NCBI RefSeq assembly: GCF_030518795.1
Contig: NZ_CP130427.1
Span: 1,798,001-1,862,000, forward strand
DNA length: 64,000 nt
Direction: 5' to 3'
From: Micromonospora sp. NBRC 110009
GTDB taxonomy: Bacteria; Actinomycetota; Actinomycetes; Mycobacteriales; Micromonosporaceae
The notes beneath the pieces were generated by a model. That model did not search any database, was not told the DNA's origin, and saw nothing but the letters and a program-made list of their open reading frames with translations. Positions 43,753 to 49,938 of the stretch are shown here, in pieces. Position 1 is the first letter of the stretch. Each line of letters begins with the position of its first letter. Made by a program: the position numbers and the translations under genes.

Positions 43753-43776
43753 GACGAACGAGCACGTCCGATGGTT
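43753..43776 (-). promoter_or_regulatory. Candidate ECF-type promoter of the sigma-factor operon
   Basis: On the minus strand AACC (43773-43776) is separated by 16 bases from CGTC (43753-43756), the -35/-10 pair recognised by many ECF sigma factors. It lies about 54 bases before the GTG start. The match is short, so it is a suggestion of autoregulation only. Confidence 0.4.
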
Positions 43777-44006
43777 GGGGTGCCGCTGTCGGAAGTACCG
43801 GGACGTGTATGACGGCATCGCCGCAGCGCGTCCCAGAGCAACCAGGCCAGACGGCTTCGAAAAGGTCCCCCAGCAGTACGTAGCGAGTCCGGAGGCGATC
43901 GATGTTGCAAGATCGTCCAGACCTGGATCGGGACGCGGGCGCCCTCGGCCGCGACCGGTGTGACGTCCCACCCGGTTGTGTTGTTGGTTCCCGAGCCGCT
44001 CCGGAC
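43777..44006. other. Interval upstream of the ECF operon
   Basis: About 230 bases with no supported gene. The short frames across it are shadows with poor codon use. It ends at the stop codon of the SigJ-like remnant. Confidence 0.3.
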
Positions 44007-44150
44007 TCAGCGGCTCAGGACGGTCTCCCGAACCATGTGCGACAGCTTTTCGGGATTGCGCACGGCGTAGAGCCCGGTGATCAGGCCGTCGTCGATGCGC
44101 ACGGCCACGACCGAGTCGATCTCGCCGTCGAGCCGGAGAATCCCCGCTGT
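44007..44150 (-). pseudogene. Truncated C-terminal tail of a SigJ-like sigma factor (SnoaL-like domain)
   Basis: The frame reads LRLDGEIDSVVAVRIDDGLI followed by TGLYAVRNPEKLSHMVRETV and ends LSR-stop. This is the ending of SigJ-type ECF sigma factors, whose C-terminal SnoaL-like domain finishes DGrI-x-GlY-x-VRNPEKL. A TAG in the same frame lies immediately upstream (44151-44153) and no start codon is available. The sigma regions 2 and 4 are absent. It is a relic of a gene lost by deletion or insertion. Confidence 0.7.
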
Positions 44151-44563
44151 CTACCCCGCTTCGACTTCAGTCGGATGCCTTGCGGACACTTGTGTTCACC
44201 GGCCGCCTCAGGTACGGGATGACCGAACCGCTGCGTCGTTGAAGCAAACCAGTTGCCGAATAGACCTCTTATAGATCAAGGCGGCCCGCGAAGCGGGCCG
44301 CGCCGGCCCGGCCCCGGCCTGCTGGCGACCTCCGGCCGGCATCGGCCGGGCCGGCCGGCCACGCTGAGGGACGACCAGGACCATGAAGACCTCGGGGCTC
44401 TGCCCCGAACCCCGACCCTCCTCAGAGATGCCGCCGCAGATCACCTCGCCGGGCACCACAAGGGCTACCAGCCTCCCCGGACGGGGAGGCCGGAAGGTCG
44501 GAGACCGCCCGACGAGGAGATCCGCTCTATCGCTCGCGGTTGGTGCTACTGCCAGACGCGGCC
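44151..44563. other. GC-palindrome-rich non-coding interval
   Basis: Contains a 9-base-pair hairpin with GAA loop (44282-44302), then stacked GGCCGG/CCGGCC palindromes to 44365 and a CCCCGAACCCCGACCC tract. No frame has coding character. Such GC-palindrome blocks are often seen near insertion or att junctions in actinobacteria, which fits the broken genes on both sides. Confidence 0.4.
44282..44302. terminator. Compact GC hairpin GCGGCCCGC-GAA-GCGGGCCGC
   Basis: A perfect 9-base-pair stem with a three-base loop. Read on the minus strand it is followed by CTTGATCTATAAG, so it could terminate transcription of the minus-strand membrane protein gene at 44564-45250. Confidence 0.45.
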
Positions 44564-45250
44564 CTAGTCAGCTGCCGGGTCTGGTGCGTCGGTGCATCTA
44601 TCGACACGGTTCACCGATGAAAGGGTCTTCGTGTCGAAGCGAACTCGCCACGTGGTCCCATCCTTGGCGGACAGCGCGACCTCGTCGTTGTCAACGAAGC
44701 TGGCCCGGCCGAAAAGCCATTCCGGGCCGGCGCCAGAGCTTGCCTCGATGAAGCAGGCCAGACTCTCGCTACCCTCGCGGCTGGCAATGCCCTCTCGGCT
44801 CTGCAGCCTCAGCAATACGCTGCCGGAGCTGAAGAAGCCGGGAGATCGATACGACACGAGCCTGAAGTTGGGAGATGTCGCCACGACCGCGTCCCTGGAC
44901 GCCCCGACCCGGGGACCGAGGGATTCGAGCAGACCGAGAAGCAAGGCTGCGACAGCTACGACCGCCACGACGGCCTGTGAGGCGACACGTAGAACGCGGT
45001 GCCTAACAGCGAGTTGAGCGGCTGCCGCCACAAGGCCGGCGGCGAGCGCGATACCCAAAAGCGGATGGGCCAATGGTCGCAGGTAGATGTGCCCCCCTCG
45101 CTTGGGGCTAAAGCACAGCTGCCCTCCTCCGTCGCAACGCCAAGCGAACCCTCCGACCCCGTCTACGTTCGCAATGACCGTCACAGCAACTGCCATTGCG
45201 GCGACAACCAGAAGCCCCACTGCAAGCCAACGGCGAAGGGTCAGTTTCAC
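44564..45250 (-). CDS. Hypothetical membrane protein
   Basis: A 228-residue protein with three predicted membrane segments: LAVGLLVVAAMAVAVTVIANV, PLLGIALAAGLVAAAAQLAV and VASQAVVAVVAVAALLLGLLE. An extracellular region between the first two contains FAWRCDGGGQLCFSPKRGGHIYL with a Cys pair. The C-terminal ~100 residues form a soluble beta-rich domain (FRLVSYRSPGFFSSGSVLLRLQSREG and WLFGRASFVDNDEVALSAKDGTTWRVRFD). No family is recognised. GTG 45248-45250 is taken as start (VKLTLRRW). GC at third positions is lower than in flanking core genes, consistent with acquired DNA. Confidence 0.6.
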   Translation of the reverse strand: MKLTLRRWLAVGLLVVAAMAVAVTVIANVDGVGGFAWRCDGGGQLCFSPKRGGHIYLRPLAHPLLGIALAAGLVAAAAQLAVRHRVLRVASQAVVAVVAVAALLLGLLESLGPRVGASRDAVVATSPNFRLVSYRSPGFFSSGSVLLRLQSREGIASREGSESLACFIEASSGAGPEWLFGRASFVDNDEVALSAKDGTTWRVRFDTKTLSSVNRVDRCTDAPDPAAD

Positions 45251-45452
45251 GGCCGGCAGTATGCCAGGGGGCGCTGCCCATGGCTGCCCGTAGGCCGCGT
45301 GCCATCCACGTGCCAGTAGCCGGTCTGGAGCCACGCTTGGGAGCCACCGGGGCGGACTGGACCGGACGGGACGGGACCGATCGAGTTGCCGAACGCTTGA
45401 GGACCAGGACCAGGCGGACGGCATCGGACGGCTTAGACATGGTCTTGGGAAT

Positions 45453-45490
45453 CTACGGATCTGAAGGTGGCTGTACAGCCATCCGTACAG
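45453..45490. repeat. att-like direct repeat with GGCTGTACAGCC palindrome, copy A
   Basis: CTACGGATCTGAAGG (resembling the anticodon loop and 3' half of tRNA-Arg(ACG)) runs directly into GTGGCTGTACAGCCA, followed by CCGTACAG. Copy B at 46790-46818 matches 26 of 29 bases. The 12-base palindrome GGCTGTACAGCC is perfect here. Confidence 0.6.
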
Positions 45491-45581
45491 ACAAGCCGGC
45501 CGACGGAGACGGCCCGGGGTCGGCGCGAGGCGACAAGGCGAGCAGGTCAACGGCAGCCACCGACGCCAGCCGACAGCAGTC

Positions 45582-45612
45582 TTGATCTTTGCAATGCAGG
45601 GCCACATATGAT
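45582..45612 (+). promoter_or_regulatory. Candidate sigma-70 promoter for the small membrane protein
   Basis: TTGATC (45582-45587) and TATGAT (45607-45612) with a 19-base spacer. TATGAT is one change from the consensus -10 and unusual in this GC-rich sequence. The ribosome site AAGGAGG and ATG 45638 follow within 26 bases. Confidence 0.5.
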
Positions 45613-45637
45613 CGGTGACCCGCGTCAAGGAGGTCAG

Positions 45638-45946
45638 ATGGAGACATGGCGCTTCGTTGCCGCTGTCATGATGAGTCTGACCATGGGCCTCATCGGTGTC
45701 GCCCTGGCGACCAACTTTCGAGGCGTGACCGAGTGGCACATGCGCCGGTCGATGGCCACCGCGAGTGTGCTACGGCGAGTTCCGCCGTGGCGCTGGCTTC
45801 CGGATGCCCAGTACGACAAGCGTCTAGCGCGTTTCGTTCTGCTGGAACGGGTGATTGGCGTGATCTTCGCTGCGGCCGGCGTCATGTTCTTGATCGTTCT
45901 CGTCCACGGGGTCCTGTCCGGCGGGCCGATGCCGTCGAGCCGATGA
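45638..45946 (+). CDS. Small hypothetical membrane protein
   Basis: A 102-residue protein with two membrane helices: FVAAVMMSLTMGLIGVALA near the N-terminus and VIGVIFAAAGVMFLIVLVHGVLSG near the C-terminus. The cytosolic or exposed loop between them contains WHMRRSMATASVLRRVPPWRWLPDAQYDKRLARFV. AAGGAGGTCAG immediately before ATG 45638 is a near-perfect ribosome site, so the longer frame from 45467 is not used. Unrelated to any family I recognise, although similar two-helix proteins are common as orphan genes in Micromonosporaceae and Streptomyces. Confidence 0.68.
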   Translation: METWRFVAAVMMSLTMGLIGVALATNFRGVTEWHMRRSMATASVLRRVPPWRWLPDAQYDKRLARFVLLERVIGVIFAAAGVMFLIVLVHGVLSGGPMPSSR

Positions 45947-46303
45947 GGAAGCCGCGGGCGTCCGGGCCTGGTAGGCGAGCGGTCCGCATTTGGTCCGCAA
46001 GAGGTCCACGGACAGCGGGGGAGTGGTGAGAGATGTCGAGAGGTGTTTCCGCTGCTAGAAGCCCATCCGTGCAGCGTGCCGGGTCGCCCATTTTGATCTC
46101 ATAATCCTTCGGTCGCCGTGCCCGTTCCGTGCCCGTTGGCAGGGAAGCCGAGGGTCAATGGCGGTCAGCTCCTGGACGTGGCGGCCAGCAAGGCGGTGTA
46201 GCCCAGCATTCGCATGCCGGCCAGTACCGTCGGCGGGGGCCGCTACGGGAGCGTGAGAGGTACCGAACTTTAGGGTGATCTGCAGGAGTGGAGGCACGGG
46301 CGG
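45947..46303. other. Interval with att-like and tRNA-like fragments
   Basis: 357 bases with no supported gene. TTGGTCCGC appears in the repeated run GGTCCGCATTTGGTCCGC (about 45979-45996), and GTGCCCGTTCCGTGCCCGTT repeats at about 46117. A tRNA-like anticodon arm lies between them (46094-46115). Short direct repeats of this kind are usual beside integrase genes, but no integrase is present. Confidence 0.4.
46094..46115. other. tRNA(CAT)-like anticodon-arm fragment, possible att scar
   Basis: TGATCTCATAATCCTTCGG resembles the anticodon loop (CTCATAA) and the following TCC-x2-CGGTCG of an actinobacterial tRNA-Met. No acceptor, D or T arm can be folded, so it is not a working tRNA. It might be a leftover of integration at a tRNA-Met gene. 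Confidence 0.3.
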
Positions 46304-46687
46304 ATGAGGTCGAGGCTACGGAAGCTGCATATTGACGGCCGGGAGTTCACCTGGAAGGCAGACATCCGGGCCGCCCCTGGACCTGACGGTTTTCGTCACC
46401 GCTGCATCCGGGTCCGCGTCTGGGGAGCCGGAAAGAACGGCCGTGCCCTGCAGGCCGACCTGGTTGAGCGTCCCCTGCCGGCGCCTGGAGAGGAATCGTA
46501 TCCGTACCCGACGGCTGAGGAGGTCCGTGCGCTTGCCAGATACGGGATGCTGACTGGCTGGATGCCTGAAGCGGTTGGCGGCACGTTCCGAATCACATCA
46601 GGGGCTGAACTTGCGCTGCCCGGATTCGCCATCACTGATCTTCTGTGGGCCGCCGAGCAGGCACACTCCCAAGCTGGTCCTCGCTGA
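46304..46687 (+). CDS. Hypothetical protein
   Basis: A 127-residue soluble protein that I do not recognise. It is sheet-forming and basic at the start (RLRKLHIDGREFTWKADIRAAPGPDGFRHRCIRVRVWGAGKNGRALQADLVE). A short helical region follows (PTAEEVRALARYGMLTGWMPEAVGG) and it ends FAITDLLWAAEQAHSQAGPR. The family seems to occur as an orphan in accessory regions of actinobacteria. ATG 46304, with AGGAG and GGAGG upstream at suboptimal spacing. GC content and codon use are lower than the core genes around it, fitting horizontal origin. Just downstream, TGACCCCAGC is repeated. Confidence 0.6.
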   Translation: MRSRLRKLHIDGREFTWKADIRAAPGPDGFRHRCIRVRVWGAGKNGRALQADLVERPLPAPGEESYPYPTAEEVRALARYGMLTGWMPEAVGGTFRITSGAELALPGFAITDLLWAAEQAHSQAGPR

Positions 46688-46789
46688 CCCCAGCCTGACC
46701 CCAGCGCGACGCCAACGGCCACCATCGGGTGAACTCTGGTCAACGCATGGCGGCGAGGCGAGCCAGGTCCCGATGGACGCTGGACACTC

Positions 46790-46818
46790 CTACGGATCAG
46801 GAGGTGGCTGAACAGCCA
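46790..46818. repeat. att-like direct repeat with GGCTGAACAGCC, copy B
   Basis: CTACGGATCAGGAGG followed by TGGCTGAACAGCCA. It differs from copy A (45453) at three of 29 positions; the palindrome has one mismatch at its centre. It lies between two hypothetical genes with no supported coding frame. Confidence 0.6.
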
Positions 46819-46985
46819 AAGATCTATGTACCGGGAGTGTTCTTCCGGCCCGCGCTTGTCGGGCGATGGATTATCAATGCCGGCTGCGATCGTGGATGTT
46901 GCCGCCGTGGCGGTTCGGCGGGCATCTGGTCCTCCGGCGACCCTTCCGTCAGCGCCGATTGGGATGCCGCTACAGCGTCTCGCGG

Positions 46986-47852
46986 TCAGGGTCTAAGCGC
47001 CGGTAGCAAGACTGGCGCGATGAACGCGGCGACTGACACCAGCCCGGCGGCGACGGCGAGGGCGATCATGGCCCACCTCGGCGCTCTTACGACCTGACTG
47101 TCGACGCTACCGGCGCTCGGCACGTCGCGCAGCATCGCCACGATTCGCTCGACCGTGCGCGCCTGGGTCCGCCCGTTGGTTCGGTACCTGCTGTTGCCGC
47201 CGTCCAGTAGGGGTGAGTCGACCCGGAACTGGACGTGATCGCCGTTGGTCAGGTCGAGACGGATCTTTACGCCGAGCTGGGAGAAGTCGCCGAGCAGGTG
47301 CCGAGGTACCGATATGCGGCGCAGCGCCGTCTCGATGCGGAAATATTCCGGCGTGACGACGAACCGGGCTGCCGGACCGGCCAGGTAGCAGCCGACACCG
47401 CCGCCGGCGGCGAGCGCCAGTAGGAGCAGACTGCCAGCGCGGGGCGGATCATTCCAGGTAGCCAGCGCGGAGCCGGCAAGTCCGCCAACGGTAACCGCCA
47501 TATACAGGTAGGCAATGCCGCTGCGACGTCGTAGCGAGCGCCGCTGCCTCCCGACCTGGTGTGCCACCCCGAGCTGGTGGGGAACCTGCGGCAGGGTCGA
47601 GTCTGCGTACCTCAGGGCGTTGGCCGAGGTGATTCGTCCAGCCACCGCTACCAGAAGCGCGACGGCACCGAATATCGCCAGGACCATGAATCTGCCGCCT
47701 CCACCGGCGACCTCGGCCGGGGTGCGGACCACCCAGAGGACCGCCGCAACGCCCAGCAGCAGCAACCCGACGCCCGACACGATCAGCGTCAGCCCCCAGG
47801 TCCAGATGAGCGCGCTGTTGTTGTGCCACTCGATCCGTGATCGCTTGCCCAC
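46986..47852 (-). CDS. Hypothetical multi-pass membrane protein
   Basis: A 288-residue protein with about five membrane segments: LIWTWGLTLIVSGVGLLLLGVAAVLWVV, FMVLAIFGAVALLVAVAG, IAYLYMAVTVGGLAGSALA, LLLLALAAGGGVGCYLAGPAA and a final pair AMIALAVAAGLVSVAAFIAPVLLPAL. The stretch FVVTPEYFRIETALRRISVPRHLLGDFSQLGVKIRLDLTNGDHVQFRVDSPLL is a soluble PH-like or bPH-type domain, of the kind often seen in small actinobacterial membrane proteins. No partner is identified. GTG start at 47850-47852, without a strong ribosome site. It is the largest orphan gene in the accessory zone. Confidence 0.62.
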   Translation of the reverse strand: MGKRSRIEWHNNSALIWTWGLTLIVSGVGLLLLGVAAVLWVVRTPAEVAGGGGRFMVLAIFGAVALLVAVAGRITSANALRYADSTLPQVPHQLGVAHQVGRQRRSLRRRSGIAYLYMAVTVGGLAGSALATWNDPPRAGSLLLLALAAGGGVGCYLAGPAARFVVTPEYFRIETALRRISVPRHLLGDFSQLGVKIRLDLTNGDHVQFRVDSPLLDGGNSRYRTNGRTQARTVERIVAMLRDVPSAGSVDSQVVRAPRWAMIALAVAAGLVSVAAFIAPVLLPALRP

Positions 47853-48077
47853 ACCACACCCCTACCGATGCCCGCTGGCTACGCGACCCGCGGCTGATCA
47901 TGTTAAGAACACCGGCCAGGTCATGTGAAGAGCACGGGTCCAAGCGACCGCCTGCCCTGATCGGCGTTCACGGAACGTGTCGCCCCGGCAATCGCCACCA
48001 CAGCCGCGTCAGGCCCCGCAGCGGCAAGCTGCCTACGGCCATGACCGGCAACTCCTAAACCGCATGTCGACCTGGTC

Positions 48078-48217
48078 GCTGTACAGCCGAGAAGCACAGT
48101 CAAGGATGACAACGACGACCAGGCCGTCACCCAACCAGGGGGAGCAGGCAGGCGGATCGACACCAACCGCTGATCGATACTTCCCATGTCGGTTGCTGTA
48201 CAGCCACCCGGTACAGC
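48078..48217. repeat. GCTGTACAGC palindromes (two copies)
   Basis: Copy at 48078-48087 within CGCTGTACAGCC; copy at 48195-48204 within TGCTGTACAGCC and followed by ACCCGGTACAGC, nearly the same extension as at 45473-45490. Candidate operators for the nearby GntR protein. Confidence 0.55.
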
Positions 48218-48324
48218 TAGCCACGGTCCAAGATCAGGGCGTCCCCAGGGCGTCAGGGCGTTTCCAGGGCGTCGAACGCCAACCGATGATGACCACCAAC
48301 GCCCATAGACAGCCTGAAATACAA

Positions 48325-48358
48325 CCAGGTCGCAGCCTTGATCGAGGCTGCGACCTGG
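48325..48358 (-). terminator. Terminator hairpin following the rnpB 3' fragment
   Basis: Perfect 14-base-pair stem CCAGGTCGCAGCCT / AGGCTGCGACCTGG with a 6-base loop. On the minus strand it is followed by TTGTATTTC. It lies 4-8 bases after the RNase P RNA-like 3' end, exactly where an rnpB terminator would be. Confidence 0.75.
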
Positions 48359-48361
48359 TGG

Positions 48362-48417
48362 GCGACGGACGAGTCGACCTGTACGCCGGATTCTGTGACC
48401 CGTTGCTCCGCTGCGGG
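48362..48417 (-). ncRNA. rnpB: Orphan 3' end of RNase P RNA (rnpB fragment)
   Basis: Read on the minus strand the segment contains ACAGAATCCGGCGTACAGG and then TCGACTCGTCCG, the nearly invariant 3' end of actinobacterial type A RNase P RNA, preceded by a CCCG...CGGGT stem. The rest of the ~400-nt RNA is absent: no GAGGAAAGTCC element and no AGATAGATGG motif occurs in the 350 bases upstream, which instead hold a GntR gene. It is therefore a fragment, most simply an integration scar at the 3' end of rnpB that kept its terminator. Confidence 0.65.
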
Positions 48418-48491
48418 CTTACCGTGCTGGGTCGAGGTAGAGCGGCAGCACGGCTGCCCGCGGCCGGCTACAGCGATACTGGCAGGGCTGG

Positions 48492-48719
48492 TCAGCGTCG
48501 TGGGGACTCCGCGACGAAGACGCCTCGGCCCGGACGCCCGACCAGCACACCCTGCTCCCGCAGCCTCGCCACCGCCCGGCTGATCGTGGACTGCGAGACG
48601 TCGTACGCGTCTGCGAGCGCCCGCCCAGAGGGGAGCTGAGAACCAGGCGGATAGGCCCCGTTCTTGATCTTGCTCAGCAGGTCATCGAGCAGTTCGTCCA
48701 TCGTGGGCGGAATAGGCAC
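48492..48719 (-). CDS. Minimal GntR-family DNA-binding protein
   Basis: A 75-residue protein that is only the GntR winged helix: MDELLDDLLSKIKNGAYPPGSQLPSGRALADAYDVSQSTISRAVARLREQGVLVGRPGRGVFVA. The effector-binding C-terminal domain is absent. Such short GntR proteins are common in actinobacterial integrative elements and plasmids, where they control transfer or neighbouring genes. GTG 48717-48719, AAGGGG about 7 bases upstream. Divergent from the DivIVA-like gene, with promoter-like and repeat sequence between them. Probable operators are the GCTGTACAGC palindromes nearby, although this is not shown. Confidence 0.85.
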   Translation of the reverse strand: MPIPPTMDELLDDLLSKIKNGAYPPGSQLPSGRALADAYDVSQSTISRAVARLREQGVLVGRPGRGVFVAESPRR

Positions 48720-49070
48720 GTCAGGCCCCTTGCAGTCGGTTGGCCCGCCCAGTATCGATCAACCGTTCCGGCACAGGCAACGCACGTAGCAGTGGTGACG
48801 TAGGTGGGTAGCTGACTCGGGGACATGCTTGACATAGGTGACTCGGTGGCAATACCGTCGCTCTCGGTGATGCGGTGCTGCTGCGGTCGGTTGGCGCCTC
48901 TCGTACCGGTCTCGCATCGCCGTCGAGACCTCACCCTCCGCGCTCCCCCAGCGCGGTCCTGCCGCCGTACCCGAAACAAGGCCGCAGGGCAGGGCGGCCC
49001 CCGCCGACCGAAACCCGGCGGAGGCCGCCCCCAAGACACTTCGACGCGACCCGACGAAGGGCGGTCCCCC
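48720..49070. other. Divergent control region between GntR and DivIVA-like genes
   Basis: 351 bases. TGACGTAGGTG and TGACATAGGTG repeat 35 bases apart, and TGACTCGG occurs twice, around the promoter at 48829. The leader from about 48865 to 49070 has no supported gene and is long (200 bases), with no recognised riboswitch. Confidence 0.45.
48829..48858 (+). promoter_or_regulatory. Candidate promoter of the DivIVA-like operon
   Basis: Perfect -35 TTGACA (48829-48834) and -10 TACCGT (48853-48858) with an 18-base spacer. The direct repeats TGACRTAGGTG overlap it and could be regulator sites. Confidence 0.55.
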
Positions 49071-49358
49071 GTGCGCAACCTGATCCGTCGGCTGGCGGGC
49101 CGACGCGACGAGCGACGACCGATCGAAGAAGGCATCAGAAGGCAACCGCTCCGGCCGTGGCAGATCCGCGACCGGTGCTTCAACGTCCGCCGGCACGGCC
49201 TCGATCCGGTCGAGATCCGTGCCTTCCTGTACCGCGTCGCCGACGAACTGGCCGTCGCGCAGACGGCCCTGGTCGCGGTGCAGGAGGAGAACGTACGGAT
49301 CAAGAACGCCCTGCGCGAGTGGCAGAGCGCCCAGTCGGCGAACCGCCGCTACCGATGA
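49071..49358 (+). CDS. Short DivIVA-domain protein
   Basis: A 95-residue protein. After a basic N-terminus (VRNLIRRLAGRRDERRPIEEGIRRQPLRPWQIRDRCFNVRRHGLD) comes a DivIVA-type coiled-coil: PVEIRAFLYRVADELAVAQTALVAVQEENVRIKNALREWQ. The pattern 'p-x-x-I-r-x-x-x-F-x-v-r-r-x-G-l-d-p-x-e-V-x-x-F-l' matches the N-terminal lipid-binding helix-loop of DivIVA. It lacks the long C-terminal coil of true polar-growth DivIVA. GTG 49071 is the start; GAAGG lies about 12 bases upstream. Its stop overlaps the next gene's ATG. In Micromonosporaceae such short DivIVA proteins often sit beside short GntR proteins. Confidence 0.8.
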   Translation: MRNLIRRLAGRRDERRPIEEGIRRQPLRPWQIRDRCFNVRRHGLDPVEIRAFLYRVADELAVAQTALVAVQEENVRIKNALREWQSAQSANRRYR

Positions 49359-49621
49359 CCGACCGCTGGGTGATCCACCTGCCGGTCACCGCGCCCGACC
49401 TGCACCGCGCCCGCATCTTCGCCCGTACCGCCGCCCGGGTGCTGGCCCATTTCAGCGCCCGGGTCGAGCCGGGCGGGGTGACCGTCTCGGCCGAGGACGA
49501 GCAGTGCGTACGCCATTGGGTTTTCTGCGACCGGCCGCTGCCCGGCGGCGGGCGGTGTGCGCTGCCGGTGGACCACACCTCGCCCTGCGCGCGCCGCGCG
49601 CCGTGGCTCAGCCGCCGGTAA
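49355..49621 (+). CDS. Hypothetical protein coupled to the DivIVA-like gene
   Basis: An 88-residue protein starting at ATG 49355 inside the DivIVA stop (ATGA). It is sheet-forming: TDRWVIHLPVTAPDLHRARIFARTAARVLAHFSARVEPGGVTVSAEDEQCVRHWVFCD. A CRHWVFCD...GGGRCALPVDHTSPCARR segment with four Cys and two His may bind zinc. I do not recognise a family. Co-translation with the DivIVA protein suggests a two-component module. The protein ends near an intergenic stretch with normal GC. Confidence 0.68.
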   Translation: MTDRWVIHLPVTAPDLHRARIFARTAARVLAHFSARVEPGGVTVSAEDEQCVRHWVFCDRPLPGGGRCALPVDHTSPCARRAPWLSRR

Positions 49622-49802
49622 GCGGTCGGCCGCCGCTCGGCCTGGAGGAACCCTGGCCGACGCTGCTGAATGACGGCTGCCCCATCGGGTACGCGGGCTG
49701 CGACACGCGAACGACCAGGCCGGGTGGACCCAGCGTCGCTGCTGGGCGGGCCCGGCGGGATCGCCATCTCCGATCTGACGTACGAGAGAAGAGAGGCACG
49801 CG

Positions 49803-49928
49803 ATGAAGGACAGATTCCTCAAAGGGTTGAAGAGGAAGGCAAACACGCTCATGGTGCGCCGCAGGCGCAGGGATTCCCTGATCACCAAGCCGAGCCGCTC
49901 CAGAAGGCCCGGCAGAATCTTCCAGTGA
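49803..49928 (+). CDS. Tiny very basic peptide (41 residues)
   Basis: Below the length usually annotated. The frame runs ATG 49803 to TGA 49928: MKDRFLKGLKRKANTLMVRR then RRRDSLITKPSRSRRPGRIF and Gln. Seventeen of 41 residues are Arg or Lys. GAGAGGCACGCG precedes the ATG, a plausible ribosome site. Codon use is less GC-biased than in the neighbours. It could be a nucleic-acid-binding peptide, an antimicrobial or RiPP-like precursor, or simply a chance frame. It is convergent with the GNAT gene, 10 bases apart. Confidence 0.4.
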   Translation: MKDRFLKGLKRKANTLMVRRRRRDSLITKPSRSRRPGRIFQ

Positions 49929-49938
49929 GCCGCGCCGG

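Larger units (their letters stand above)
45251..45637. other. Interval with palindromic operator-like site and promoter
   Basis: 387 bases without a supported gene. It holds the tRNA-like/att-like 29-mer (45453-45481) with a GGCTGTACAGCC palindrome, and a promoter for the next gene at 45582-45612. Frames crossing it have weak codon preference. Confidence 0.4.
47853..48491. other. Interval with GCTGTACAGC operators and RNase P RNA remnant
   Basis: 639 bases without a supported protein gene. GCTGTACAGC occurs at 48078-48087 and 48195-48204, the latter followed by CGGTACAGC. Repeats of CAGGGCGT (about 48237-48272) follow. The 14-base-pair hairpin and rnpB 3' fragment lie at 48325-48417. Confidence 0.45.

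Noticed and set aside
46055..46297. 80-codon minus-strand frame in the att-like interval
   Set aside because: It runs through short direct repeats and a tRNA-like fragment. No coding signal or family was recognised.
48362..48780. A complete RNase P RNA gene
   Set aside because: Only the 3' end and terminator are recognisable. The conserved GAGGAAAGTCC and AGATAGATGG elements are absent and a GntR gene occupies the space.
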